Source: Sipunculus nudus
Lineage: Eukaryota > Annelida > Sipuncula > Golfingiida > Sipunculidae
DNA length: 64,000 bases
Assembly: GCA_026874595.1 (NCBI GenBank)
Contig: CM049312.1
Coordinates: 80,430,929-80,494,928, forward strand
Direction of reading: 5' to 3'
Shown here: in pieces, positions 22,234 to 34,902 of the stretch
Layout: each line of letters opens with the position of its first letter
How positions within the stretch are numbered: position 1 is the stretch's first letter
Program-made: the position numbers and the translations under genes
The notes under the pieces: model-generated
What the model saw: the letters and a program-made list of their open reading frames with translations, nothing else
The model's database searches: none
Told to the model about the DNA's origin: nothing

Positions 22234-23877
22234 TGTGGGGGGTCTGTGCTGCCGACACAGGAAATGTGGAGGCTTGAGCTTCCGACACCAAAATTCTGGG
22301 GGTTTTGCAGGTTTCTGACACCAATTTTAAGTTGCTGGGGTTATTACTCTCTCTCTCTCTCCTCTCTCTGTTTCCCTGGCAAGCACAGATCACTCAAGTC
22401 AAGATGCAACTCAGAGCGGTTTAACTTGAAACTTTTATGAAAAGTCCAATCAATATTCATGCATGTATATGGCCGGTAGTTATGCTGCACTTCTATTGCT
22501 TCACTTGTGATGTACAAATAAAACTTCAATCCCTGGTCTAAGAAAGCTACGTTCTTCTCTCTATCATTCCTATACGGGCACGGTATACCTGGGGTCGTCT
22601 GGGTACATTCCGGTCTGGGGTCGGTATGGGGTCACCGAGTTCATACCGAGCTGTCATCGGTATGGTCTGTGGTCGGTACGGGGTCACTGGATTCATGGCG
22701 AGCTGTCATCGGTATGGGACGTCAAGGGGATGCTAATGCCGGCATCAGGAGCTTTGTTTACGTTTGTTTACCGGTATATACCGAGTGATTCCCGGTATTT
22801 TAACTGCTGTTATTGCCCAAATACGGGGTTGTGGCTACCTTGGTTGTCTGCATGATGCAGCGGTCACCGCAAGTCGGCTGGCTGACACAGCTCGTCTGAG
22901 TTGACTTGAGCGAATGGTTTTTCTTCTGGCCCTCTAGGCTTCTACTTCTACCACCTGGTCATCGAACGTAAACATGACCTGGTTTCACGAGCGCGTGACG
23001 ACCTGACAACTAGGTCAAGGCGGTCCTTTGCTGACGAAAGAATATGGCAATTCCAGCGTATGCCGGCGTATTCTGGACGGAATTAAAGGGATTTCTGTAT
23101 AATTATCGGACGACGATATTCTCTTTACCACCCTGAACACCTAACAATTATTTTTGAGGTAAATACCGGCGTTTTATTACCAAATGTAACATCGTTTTGG
23201 CTCTCGAAGCGGTTGCTTGCCGGGCGATCGGCTTTACTCCCGTGTTACCGCCTATGGCATTTATTTGATCCAACATAAACAACGATACTTCTCCATCCGT
23301 GGGAATATTTTACAAGCAAGGGCAAACCTTCCCAATACTTATATTTACACTTATCACTGATAGTACGTCACACAGCAAATGAACAGGTTTTATACAGATT
23401 AAGATTTTAACCGATATAATACGTCATGATGATAAAATATTTTGGTTGTATTTGGATTTTATGTTGTATCTGGTCTTTATACTATTACTAATTATTTTGT
23501 CAAATTGAATGGATATACGAAACACCTGGCTTTCTGTCCCCGGGCAAAACCGCCGCGAAAATTCTGGCACTATCTTTTTTTAGGGGGGAAGGGTGGAGTG
23601 AAGTCTTAAGCGAAAACAGCAAGCCATTCGCCGAGGCGACCCATCACTGTATATCAATATTATTAACATTGAAACACACTATTGTTAAGTTATTATGGGT
23701 TTTATTTTGTTGAGACGACTATTACCAAATTCGTCTCACAAAATGCCAAAGCTGTTACCACGTGATATTTAGGAAACATACCAACCCCAGTTTGCTGCTA
23801 TGTACCCACCTACGACCCGTCAGTTTTTTTTTGGGGGGGGGGGCTCTACCACACCATAATTCTGGTCTCTCCTTCGA
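22234..23877 (-). repeat. LTR-like direct repeat, right copy (split or longer form)
   Basis: 22,234-22,279 matches the start of the left copy at 17,890, and 23,617-23,877 matches the rest. Between them lie 1.34 kb not present in the left copy. This contains a CT tract (22,346-22,371), an AATAAA at about 22,516, a doubled 53-bp unit (22,619-22,735) and GGTATACCG-like words. Either the left copy suffered an internal deletion or this copy received an insertion. No clean duplication marks the joints. Confidence 0.55.
22619..22735 (+). repeat. 53-bp tandem duplication
   Basis: Two copies start GGTCGGTA(T/C)GGGGTCAC and end GAGCTGTCATCGGTATGG, about 53 bp apart, with a handful of substitutions. 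Confidence 0.75.
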
Positions 23878-25245
23878 TGCATTAGGTAATTTAAGAGCTG
23901 CGTCCCAGATAGCGCGGGAGCCTCAGACTTCGCAAGTTTACCCGCATCCTGCAGATGGGAGATTATGGCTACAGCGGTCGTCCTGTACATGGATTCTTTA
24001 AGCAGAGAGGACCTTGTCTTGACACATTTCAGCACAGACAAGTACCTTTTCAACAACACCGACCCAATACAGGAGGCTGAGCCAGGAAACAGTGCTGCAC
24101 GAGATTTTTACAATAGTATTATCCTAAATAATCATCTTTTATTAAATATTTGTGACATTTGCAATTTAGAATTGTGTTTGAATGTGGCATGGGTGCTCAC
24201 AACACAAAAATGCTTGTCTACAGCTGGCACCACTAGTCTTGAATACAATGAAGCTATCCGATATGTATAAATATGCCCAATTTCAGGCTGATGTATCAAA
24301 TTCCTCTGTAGAAATAAGCAGAGGCAACAATGTGCAAAAGTCATAGTAGGTGGCCACAACTGTCTTGTGAACGAGAAAGCCATTAAAGACGTATAGACAG
24401 GTAAAAAAATCAGGCCAATACATCAAACTTCCCTTGAGTTTAATGCACTGGGCTGATCAGGCTTAGTTGAGAAAGGCTCTTGCCCCGAGTGAACTGTGAC
24501 AAATTGCTGACACAAGCTACTGCACTGAGTGAACTCTTGACCTGCACCGTGCTGCACTGAATTTACTCTTGACCTGTTCTATAACCTGACACAATTGGCA
24601 GTCTGCCAAAGCTATAAATAGATCCAGGTTGAACTTTGGTGCCAAATCTGATGCAGTGGGCAGTCGGTCAAAGCTAGAAAATAAAATGCAGCTACTGCAG
24701 AGTGAACTCTTGACTTAATAAATCCAGACTGACCTTTGGCCTGTTGCAAAATCTAAAATAGTTGGCAGTCTGCCACGCTATTTACAGATACAGGCAAAAT
24801 CTTGGCCTGTTGCTAAATCTATTTACACATACTGAAAGACTGGCTAAACTGCTTTTGTGTTTAGCAAATGCATTCATAAGATTTTTTTCAATGAAAATGT
24901 TGAGAAAAATAAAAGAATCAGTCCTTTCATTTTTAAAGTCTTATGATTGTGCAAAAAAAAAATCATTTGAACGAAGGCCATCTAAGAATCATTTTTGTGC
25001 AATGTTACATAATTTGAAACAACAGTTTTGCAGAAGGAGACTATTACAGCCCTCAATTTGAAACTAGCTTACCAATGGCCTCAAGACCAACTTAAGCTTT
25101 CAATGACTCTACCAAAAATCAATGAACCGAACCTATTCTTATACAATTAAAAAAAAATCCTAGAATATTCTTGTAAAAAATAAACAATTCAGCTTAAGAG
25201 TTTCATCATAAAACATTTTAAAGCTGAAAGTGGCTAAAATTAAAA
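23878..25245. other. No gene recognised; open frame 23,965-24,270
   Basis: A 101-residue plus-strand frame (23,965-24,270) and a 79-residue minus-strand frame (24,059-23,820) overlap. I recognise neither, and neither has flanking splice or codon evidence strong enough for a gene call. From about 24,480 to 24,830 there are loosely repeated phrases built on 'ggcagtctgcca' and 'gtgaactcttgac', spaced 60-110 bp. 24,830-25,245 is AT-rich and unassigned. Confidence 0.4.
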
Positions 25246-25865
25246 GATTCTGACCATTAAAATCAGGTCGATGTAGATGGCGCCACAAAATTGCAATTTC
25301 AAATATGAGTCACTTTACCAACATTTGCACAAACTTAAGTAATCCTTAGCTCCTATTGTTTCTAAGATTGTTATGTCAGTATACTTACTTGCCAAATGAC
25401 TAATTTCAAATTTCTGTAACTCGGCCAATATTCATCAAACTAAGTCCATTTAAACAAACTTTGAGAGAGCTGGTCTCTGGAATCATTTTTTCTGATTGTA
25501 ATTTTAGTTTGCTTTTTTTGGACAGATGACTAAGTTCAACTTCCTGTAACTTGGCCAAAAAACACCGAACTTGAACCATTCGAACAAACCTGAGAGAGAT
25601 TGTTCCAGGATTTATTTTTCTGTGAAATACTGGACAGTTTGGCTTAACAGATTCGAAAAAGAGTTTAAAAGGCTTTTAAGCTTTTTCTCTAGAAAAATCT
25701 AATAAAAACGCAGTTAGTCAAAAAAAAAGCAAAATCCGATAGAGTTTTTTAGATGACTAATCGTTTGGATAAAATTTGGTGACGCTTTTGAGATAGTATA
25801 GGTAACGTACAGACGACGGCAACGGAAGACACCACACCTTCGCATAAGCTCACAGCTTCACTAAA
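25246..25865 (+). repeat. R4 dispersed repeat, copy 1
   Basis: It shares 'aacttggccaaaa', 'gaacaaacntgagagag' and a palindromic GATGGCGCCAC with 36,340-37,076. Its end, 'cgcataagctcacag.ttc.ctaaa', also recurs there. The end is preceded by an ACGG-poor GACGAC stretch. It resembles a pearl/HINE 3' end with a different hairpin. Confidence 0.6.
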
Positions 25866-26480
25866 GATGGTAAGGTATGTGGCGCCACCTGTCTGCTTTA
25901 CGAGAAAACTTTCAAAGATGGATGAACATGCCAAGTCAGACCAAAAACTTGACCGACTCCTTGAGATATGAGCAATTTCACCCAAAGCACATGTAGGGAT
26001 GGACGCCACAGGAAAACAATTGCAGATGGCGCTACCAGTTTTAAGTACAAGATGGAGGAGTCCAGAATCTATGGATATAAATAATTTCAGGCCAATACTA
26101 CAAATCACTCCTGAGGGACGGGCATTTATTTATTCTAAGAAAATGAAGATGAGTGGCGCCACCTGTCTGGTATAAGAGAACACTTTCCTAGATGGATGAA
26201 CAAATTTGAGACCAATACTTTGACCTACTCCTGAGATATGAGCAATTTTCACCCAAAGCACATGTACGGATGGATGTGAGGGGAAAATGATTGAAGATGG
26301 TGCCGACAGTCTTGAGTACGAGGGAGAGGGAGAAGTCTAAGAACGATGAATATGCACAATTTCAGGCCAATACTGCGAATCACTCCTGAGAAAAGGGCAT
26401 TTATTTATTTTACAAAACACTTGCCTCTTTTACGGGTAAAATTTTCAAAGATGGATGACCATGCCAAATTTAAAAATAAT
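25866..26480 (+). repeat. ~272-bp tandem repeat, about 2.3 copies
   Basis: Units start at TGGCGCCACCTGTCTG (25,879 and 26,152). They share 'agatggatgaacatgcca', 'tgagatatgagcaatttcaccc' and 'aatttcaggccaatactac'. A partial third begins near 26,420. The GGCGCCACC palindrome links this family to the otherwise different 340-bp units. Confidence 0.72.
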
Positions 26481-26782
26481 CAAAATTTAAGGTCCTTACT
26501 TGAAATAACACCAAGCTGTATTAGTAGTCACACTGCAGCACATAGGCCTCTTCCAATCCTGGCACTGTACCAAAGCTATTTATAGAGCTGACATCATTAT
26601 GGCTAATGGCCAACATCAAGGCACTGGCAAATCTTGGCAATCTGCCAATGGTAAACCAAGTGTTGCCATCTGTACACAAAAGTGGTCTCTATTTGAAATA
26701 ACTTTGAAATAAATTTTCCCTAAACAAAATGGTTTTCAGCTGACTTTTTTAAGTCATATATTATTTATCAGGAATATATGAA

Positions 26783-27350
26783 CGAGGGACCCATGGGTCA
26801 CAGCGCTCACCTGTTATATATGATAAAAAAATATGATTTTGAAATGAGGCACATGCTGGTTTTGTGTGGTAATAAATATAAGCTGTATTATGAGTTGTTG
26901 GTGTTTAGCTTATGTATGATTTTGATAGTTTCTTTGGAGACAGGGAAGAGACTGAATGCATTTATTTTATTAACAAATGGAGTGCTATTGTCATACAGAT
27001 TTTGACTTGGCCATATAACTGATAAAAAAAGCAGCAAATATAAGATAAGAGTTTAACTATTTATTAAAATTTAATAACAAATATTGTGCCAAATATGATT
27101 TTTATTAAAAATAATAAGAGAAACATATGCTTTTTTAAAATAAAATATAACTGAAATGATTATTAAAATAATATTATAGAATATATTCATGAATGCATTC
27201 ATGAATAGATTTTGAAAGTATTTGCACTGGTATTCAAATACTTTCATTTTTACCTGAATTCCTATTCTTATGCAAGAAATTTTATAATGGAGTACATATT
27301 CATATTCATATTCAAATACATTTGCAAGGTATTCGCACAATGTCTGGCCC
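26783..27350 (+). repeat. R2 repeat, second copy
   Basis: A close match to 1,336-1,900. Both copies preserve an open stretch that reads …EMRHMLVLCGNKYKLYYEL… in the plus strand. It starts within the 5' block and differs in its last 25 residues because of a frameshift. It contains hydrophobic residues but no recognisable domain. I do not call it a gene. Confidence 0.7.
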
Positions 27351-27708
27351 AGCTTAAGTTTGAAATTTTCGCAAATGCAAAATATGAAAAATATTCTATT
27401 GTAATGTTTTTCTATTGTAATATTAGCATATGAGAAGCTAAGAGGAAAGGAGCCCTCCTTCTTGGTTATAGTAAAGACTGTCATGTAGAAAACCAGTAAA
27501 AGTTTTGAGATACTGTGATGCATATGAAAAATTTTACAGATGGACAGGCAAGTGGACAGAATGAACTAATACCTTTATTTCACTTTCAAGGGAATAATGC
27601 ATTTAAATTTATATATAAGCTTATTTTTTAGCATATCCACTTTTTCCATTAATAGTTTTTATCTTATTCATTTTTTTATTTACAAGTTTTATAAATTTGT
27701 AATAAAAC

Positions 27709-30700
27709 AAGTGACCCATGGGTCATGACGCTCAGCTGCCAAGCATGACCTGCGACATCATGGGCTGCGATTCACAACTAGTAAAATTGTTGCAGAACTA
27801 TATGCCAATTTTGTTAAAACTTTCTACATTGCCATAAATTCTTATCATATATGTCTGGTTAAAACATAGTGAACTAGATATTTCTTGGCACCGCAGGTGC
27901 CAGAGTATCCCCAGACATAGTAGGGCCCCCCCTTTTAAGAATAGGCCCCCATTTTTAGCAGCATATACTGACACTTGGAAAGCAATTATTGTTTCTTCCA
28001 TCTATCAATCCACAATCTTTTTGAAGATGTTGGTCCTGTGACCTTGACCTTTGACCTCATGACCCAAAAATCAATTGGGGTCTTGCTTTTTCAATGGGAC
28101 ATATATAAGTCAAGTTTAAAATCCATACATCAATAAAAAGCAGGAATTATCATCCAGAAACTAATTTTTGGACAGATGGCTCCTGTGACCTTCACCTTTG
28201 ACCTTGTGACCTCAAAATTGATAGGGGTCTTTCTCTATTGGCAGATGAACTATATGTGCAAGATGAAAGGTCTGAGATGAAATGTTTGGCTGACAATGCA
28301 TCCACAATCTTTTTAAAGATGTGTCCTGTGACCTTGACCTTTGACTTCATGACCCCAAAATCTATTGGAGTCTCGCTTTTTTAATGGGACATATATAAGT
28401 CAAGTTTGAAATCAATACATAAAAAAAAGCAGGAATTATCATCCAGAAACTAATTTTTTGACATATAGCTCCTGTGGCCTTGACCTTTGTTCTTGTGACT
28501 CCAAAATTGATATGGATCATCCACTATTGGCAAGTGAGCTTTATATTCAAGATGGCAGACCTGGGATGAAAGTTTGGCTTAAAATGCATCCACAGTATCT
28601 TCTAAGATGCAAGTCCAGTGACCTTGACCTAAGAGTTCATGCCCCAGAACCTATAGGGTTCTTACTTTAGCAGTGGGCCATACATAAGTCACGTTCGAAA
28701 TCCATATGGCTATCAACACTGGAGATATCATAAGAGGTGTGTGATTTTCACCAAATATGGACACATTAAAGGTCAAGGCCACTCTCATGGTAAAGGTCAT
28801 GACCCAAATGTAAACAGACCGCATCCCATAGCCCATCTCTTTACATGTGCATAATATGAAAGAAATCTGTCCATTAGTTTTTGACTTATAATGCTTACAG
28901 TACTGTCAAGTGGCAATTATGGGGGTATTAAAAGGCGTAAAAACAAGAAAAGGATATTAGGTGGCGCCACCAGTTACCGGTATATCACAAGGCTATCCAA
29001 GATCTTCGGTCACCTTAATTTTTAGACCAGTCGATGCAAGCTTACTTGAGATATTTAAGAATTTGTGTTATTTTCAGCAATAATGGACCTATTCAAGGTC
29101 AAGGTCATTCTCCTAGCATAGGTCATGACCCCATTTTAAATAGGCTTCGTCCCATTACCTATATCTATACAAATGTAAAGTTTGAACAAAATCAGTGAAA
29201 TATTTTTTTAGTTATCCCACTCACAAGGTTTTTCTGCGGCGGCGGCGGGACTGTCGTGAAACCATAGTATCCCGACTTTGTCTGGGAATACAATGATGGT
29301 CTGAGGCAAAATGTATGGTTGTTGAGCTATCAGGAACTAATCCCACAGCTTGCTCGATACCTATCAGTCTCAAAACGAATACCACACAGGCCACATATAA
29401 GATCAAAATATAGCAATAGATCAAGGAAATCCATGCAAGAATTATTGTGAAACGGGTGCTTCCATATTAATTTTTATTCAATACAAGCCAACTGTACTGA
29501 GCTTTCATAAATGATGGTCATATTTATTAAGAAATCTTTGACCCAATGCAAGACTACATTAATATACTACCCACTGCATTCACTTTAATATTTCATGAGA
29601 TAATATGTTCTAAAGGAATTTAAAGATGGCTTCCTGGTGGCCATATTGGATTTCTGACAGGTCGGAAATTGAACAACAAACATCCTCTAAAAGGGAACAA
29701 ACATCATAAAAAAATCACAGAAACTGCCCTGGCAAAAGGATTTCTAAAATGGCTACCTGGCAGACATAATGGTTTTCTGACAAGTCTGACATTTGATATC
29801 ACACATCCTCCAATAAGACACTAAACTTGTAGCAATTGCTTCAAAGAATGTAACAGTTATAAATGTCCAAAACAATTCAAAAGGCATGATCAGGTTGGAG
29901 AGCTCTCATATCAGATTTATGAACATGCAAATGTAAAAAGTGCAAGTCCAATTTGTTTTAATTATCAGCTTGCTATTCAATGGGGTCAGCAGGGTAGGTA
30001 AACTGCAAAACCTAAAAGAAAAGAAATGCAGAAAGCATCACTAAGAGTCTTGTAATCAAATAAAGCCATCCTAAATCCAGGTACAGACCCACATATTATC
30101 AGAACAAACACTTGCTTGTATATCTGATGATTTGTATCATAATATTCAGATATCTAGAAAACTAAGTTTATTGCTATGATTCCATGATATAAACTGCAAA
30201 ATGTTCCCATCATTTTATAAATCAGTAGCTAAACCTTAACACTTAACTCTCATAGTCTTAATGCCTGGCCAAAGCATTCCGGCAACAGTGTTTTTGTAAT
30301 GCACTAATGACATATCCTTATCACTCCATGAGCTGATACAAAAGGGAGTCATATATCACAAGTGTCACTGACCCTTATGGGCACATAGTGAGATTACCAG
30401 TTGTGAGTGCCATGGTTATATATACAAGAAAACACGAAAAAAAGAGATGGTCTACAAAATAAGTTATTGTGAACATCCCTGACCTATGACCTTGGCCTTT
30501 TGCCCACATATCAACTGAATTCTGTGTAAATGATGGGTAACTACTTACCACTTACATCTGGCCGGGTGTAATTACTTGGCAACCAATGAGTGAATAACTT
30601 AGACCTGCAACCTTTAACCTCCTGACCAGCTGACCTCAAAATCAATTAGTTATTTCTTCATGCAAAAAGGCCCATAAATATGAAGTTTGAATCAAATTCA

Positions 30701-31579
30701 GTGATGCATAGATGTGGCATATGTGGAAGACTGAAGGTTTCGGTTGAACAGTTTCACCTGAAATATGTTCACAAGCATTTAGAACAATATTGTGACCTTG
30801 ACCTTTGACCTTTTGAAATCAACATCAATAGGCTTCTTCTCCTATTGGAAGGCAAGCCATATATGACAGATGGAAAGTATAGATTGAAAAGTTTGCCTTA
30901 AAATGACTCCACGCAAGAAGAGGGTGCTGTGAACTTGACCTTTGACCTCAAAATCAACAGGTCTTTTCCCCTGTTGGCAGAGAAGCGATATCAGTGCTGA
31001 AAGGTTTGGAATGAAAGGTCTAGCTTGAAATGTGTCCACAACCTTTTCAAAGAAGTGGATCCTGTGACCCTGACCTTTGACCTTGTGACCTCAACATCTA
31101 TAGGATTCTTCTCCCACTTAGTAGGTGAGCTATATGTGAAAGTTCAATGAATTGGGATGAAAGGTTTGGCTTAAAATGCATCCTGAGGCTTTTCAAAGAA
31201 GTTGGTTCTGTGACCTTGACCTTTGACCTTGTGACCTCAAAATAATTATGGTTCTTCCCCTGTTGGTAGGTGAACTGTATGTGAAAGATGGAAGGTTTGG
31301 GATGAAAATTTTTGCAAAAAGAATTATTTCTGGGGGGTGCAAACACACCCCATTACTTCGAGAATATAGGTAGCAGTGACCTAATTTCAGGTTTGCAAGG
31401 AAATCTTTTTAGAACCTCTAAGACTGTATAGGGTTCATGGCCCTAGCCCCTAAGGTTACGATTTGTGCCCTGCTAACGGACGGACGGCCGGCCGGACGGC
31501 CGGACGGACAGACGGAAGGACGCCGGACAAAGACCCATCGCTATAGCCCAGCATGACTGAAAGTCAGCTGAGCTAAAAA
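27709..31579 (+). repeat. Complete pearl/HINE-like element P5 with ~145-bp core repeats
   Basis: The 5' block GTGACCCATGGGTCA (27,711-27,725) and GACGCTCAGCTG (27,727-27,738) open the element. The core is a diverged tandem array with ~140-147 bp spacing (about 28,030-28,650 and 30,780-31,250). It has GACCTTGACCTTTGACC words, for example at about 28,040, 28,187, 28,328, 30,792, 31,066 and 31,211. A GGTGGCGCCACC occurs near 28,960. One end of a 340-bp unit (31,317-31,470) leads to a GGAC/GGCC microsatellite (31,478-31,530) and the 3' hairpin (31,546-31,574) plus AAAAA. The paralogous stretch at about 57,520-57,560 reads straight through this point, so the boundaries are well fixed. No protein-coding capacity is seen, so it is non-autonomous. 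Confidence 0.8.
28030..31250 (+). repeat. ~145-bp core array carrying DR1/SF-1-like words
   Basis: The minus strand of many units reads AGGTCAAAGGTCAAGGTCA or close variants. The direct repeat of AGGTCA spaced by one base is the classic DR1 layout bound by RXR heterodimers, HNF4 and COUP-TF. TCAAGGTCA is the extended half-site of SF-1/FTZ-F1 and ERR monomers. The match of words is seen directly. Binding or function is not shown. The array also occurs, inverted, in P8 (44,918 and 45,183). Confidence 0.7.
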
Positions 31580-32303
31580 CTGAAAATATAAGTTAAAATA
31601 TTAGAATTCTAAGTTGCAATCATTATATATCCAGAGTGTAGCTCATATTGCATGGGTCATATTATGCATACACATATATTTTATTATTTTTAAATCAAAT
31701 GTTTAAACTGAATTTAAAAGAAAATAAGCCACAACATGTCATCTACAAGATTATTCCTTGAATCCCTATTAAAAAGTTTTGCACATTAGAGTTTTCAGTA
31801 CATGCTTAATTTTATTCACCGAAATAAAATAAAAGATTCAGTAAATTTGATAAAATAAAAACCTCTTTTCAAATAAAGTATACACACTGTTGGTTCAATA
31901 AGGGACAAACAATATCATTATGCTAATAATATCTCAGCTATAATTTATTACTGGAATTAATAGTCAATTTAATTAATTAGTCAATTTGAAGTTTTACTCT
32001 TCTGAAGTAAAGCATTACTTATCTGATGAACATCCACACTTTCATAGCAATAAACCTCTTTGTGGACACAATTAAATGTGCACTTTAATCATTGTAACCC
32101 TGGTGGTACAATACAAAATCTAAAATGTAGCATAGCCAAGAATAAAATAAAATACAGAAAATTATAACATTCATCTAGTTAATGCACCATCGGGGGGGGG
32201 GGGGGAGTGTAGGGCAGAGGGGAAGCCTGCTAGTAGTGGCCAAGCTGAGCCAAGGCAAGCTGCCTGGGGTGGGTTACATAATGCAAGTGAAGGCTGTACT
32301 ACT
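31580..32303 (+). repeat. P6 core segment, paralogous to 57,545-58,262
   Basis: Continuous similarity with the compact copy includes a G-run (32,193-32,206; 58,142-58,159) and 'gaagcctgctagtagtggcc'. Part of it (31,808-32,150) is present a third time, inverted and nearly identical, at 33,795-34,137. Confidence 0.8.
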
Positions 32304-32585
32304 GTAATGAAGTGGTAAATTTAAATATTGGTAATCAAACTAAAACTTAAAATTCACAGAGTGACAAACACTAAGATCAGTGTTAGAGATTGATGACGAC
32401 TGATATTCAGACAGAGCCAAAGAATTATTAATGGTTCATCAGACAACCAAGTATTTAATGGTAATTCAGTATATTTGTAGAGCCTAAATGTACTCTCAAA
32501 AATTAGCTCTAAATTGGTTTCTATGATGAGGCAGGCAGATTATGTTTATACGAGTTTGGAAATAGCAGTGTAGGTCAGTCTATAA

Positions 32586-32990
32586 CTGGATGTATGTCAG
32601 GTCAGACTTGGGATTTTCCATAGAACTTTTGTCCAATCAGATCTCACGAAAGTTAGGAAGAACACTTACAACTCTGATGTAATTGTGACCTACTTTGGGT
32701 CATCCAATAAGGTTTAGCTTTTATGACAAAATGCAGAAATATGGATATGCACGTCTCATATGTCACGTGAAAGCTCTGTAACAAAACTATCTGTAGTGCG
32801 CACTGAGAGTCAGAGAGTCAGGGAGACTGGGCGGCTCACTCAGAGAGAGAGAGAGAGACTGTCCCAGACCACTTGCTATTGAATAAAGACTTCTATCATC
32901 AAACTGGTCTTTGAACATTGTCAGCCACGCGCATCAGCAACTGCTTGTGATACAGGTGGGGACCTCCCCAACCCCACCTCTGTGTCATAA
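32586..32990 (+). repeat. Possible solo LTR or LTR fragment
   Basis: The stretch begins TGTATGTCAGG and has a CCAAT-like word near 32,703, a GA-rich tract (32,842-32,858) and AATAAA at about 32,881. It ends near …CTGTGTCA before TAATGGTGGAGACC, which could be a primer site. Only one copy is in the window, so the assignment rests on layout alone. Confidence 0.3.
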
Positions 32991-33794
32991 TGGTGGAGAC
33001 CGGGTCCCGTATCATTATGTTGGATGAACCGGGATTCACTTCCAGCACATCAGCAGCAGAAACGATGGCAGTGCTGCCAGCTGAGGTGAAGAATTAGGAT
33101 CCCCCTCTCGCAGCCACAGGTGCCATTGACTGGTCTACCAACCCATGCACTGGAACCTCACCCAGGTACAGGATCCCAGCCTAATATCAAGAATGTCTAC
33201 TCTGCTGCTGAAAGGTATCAAAACTTTCGCTAAGAACTCTCTCTTCAAACTTTAAATTGGGTGCAGTTTCTCAGGGCTTTGCTTGAGGGGATCAAAGACT
33301 TCTCTGTATCTTTAAACCAAAAGGACACTGTAAATCAGCATATTGCTTTAACAGCGACTTCAAGTTGCTAAAATGACTTTTTGACTTAAAAGAAAGTGCT
33401 GTGAAATCTCAACCTGAGATCATCATTGTTCCGGACCAGCCACAAAAAAAATCAATAGCGGGACAAGCCAGCTTCGGGCCTATGTCAACAATACTACTGG
33501 CAATACCACGTGCACTGTGTTTTGTGTGACAACAAGTTCCTAGCTATGTTCCTGCAACTAATAGAAGCAGACTCGCTGATATGTCGCTATCTTCTGCATC
33601 ATCTTCCATACCATGACTCCAGAAAGAAAAAAGAAGCCAAGTCAGCAGAGAAGACCACTGAAGACCCAAAGACGACAGATTTCCTGAGGTAATGAAACAT
33701 AAACCAGAGACTCTGAATTTTAAATACCCAATGTAAAATTTGGGGCATTTCAGAATATTTTGCATGTATATGTTGTAAACAAAAAAAATATGTA

Positions 33795-34137
33795 TTTTAT
33801 TTTATTCTTGGCTATGCTACATTTTAGATTTTGTATTGTAGCACCAGGGTTACAATGATTAAAGTGCACATCAAATTGTGTCCACAAAGAGGTTTATTGC
33901 TATGAAAGTGTGGATGTTCATCAGATAAGTAATGCTTTACTTCAGAAGAGTAAAACTTCAAAATGACTAATTAATTAAATTGACTATTAATTCCAGTAAT
34001 AAATTATAGCTGAGATATTATTAGCATAATGATATTGTTTGTCCCTTATTGAACCAACAGTGTGTATACTTTATTTGAAAAGAGGTTTTTATTTTATCAA
34101 ATTTACTGAATCTTTTATTTTATTTTGGTGAATAAAA
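33795..34137 (-). repeat. Inverted near-identical copy of 31,808-32,150
   Basis: The reverse complement matches the P6 core almost base for base. It is clearly closer than the copy at 57.8-58.1 kb, so this inverted duplication is younger than the P6/P11 split. Confidence 0.8.
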
Positions 34138-34902
34138 TAGACTGACCTACACTGCTATTTCCAAACTCGTATAAATATAATCTGCCTGCCTCATCATAGA
34201 AACCAATTTAGAGCTAATTTTTGAGAGTACATTTAGGCTCTACAAATATACTGAATTACCATTAAATACTTGGTTGTCTGATGAACCATTAATAATTCTT
34301 TGGCTCTGTCTGAATATCAGTCGTCATCAATCTCTAACACTGATCTTAGTGTTTGTCACTCTGTGAATTTTAAGTTTTAGTTTGATTACCAATATTTAAA
34401 TTTATCACTTCATAACATTTCCCTCTGGCATTCAGAATGAGGCTCCGGCCTCATTGGCTTAGTCGGAGAAAAATTAGTTATTGCAAGAAATATAACTGGG
34501 ATACAGATGATAGAAATACATTATGTGTAAAGATCAAGATATACTGCTTAAGTCTGCATTAACAACAAGATCAGGTACCATTATAGTGAATAGAACTATA
34601 TATTTAGCTAGCACCAGCAAAAAAGGTGATGGATATATGTCAGTAGAGAGTAAAGTATTACATCACTGATGTGGGTTGTGATGGAATTACACAGATCAAT
34701 ATAGATGTGGAAGACATTAACATGTCACATTTCCAGATGTAACAGTGTAAGGAATGAGGTAGTGCCTATTTTAAAATTATGTAGCAGTACAACAACGCCT
34801 AAGCTAAAGCTTAATAAGCTGAGAAAGGAAATATATATAGCTACACATATATGCTTACTTACACAGAATTTCTTTTTTTGTGAATGGACAATCCTAAACA
34901 AT

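Noticed and set aside
23965-24270. 101-residue plus-strand frame as a host exon
   Set aside because: An overlapping antisense frame is equally good and nothing recognisable or conserved supports either.
32990-33720. gag gene following the possible LTR at 32.6 kb
   Set aside because: The frames are short and broken, with no gag or zinc-knuckle motif.
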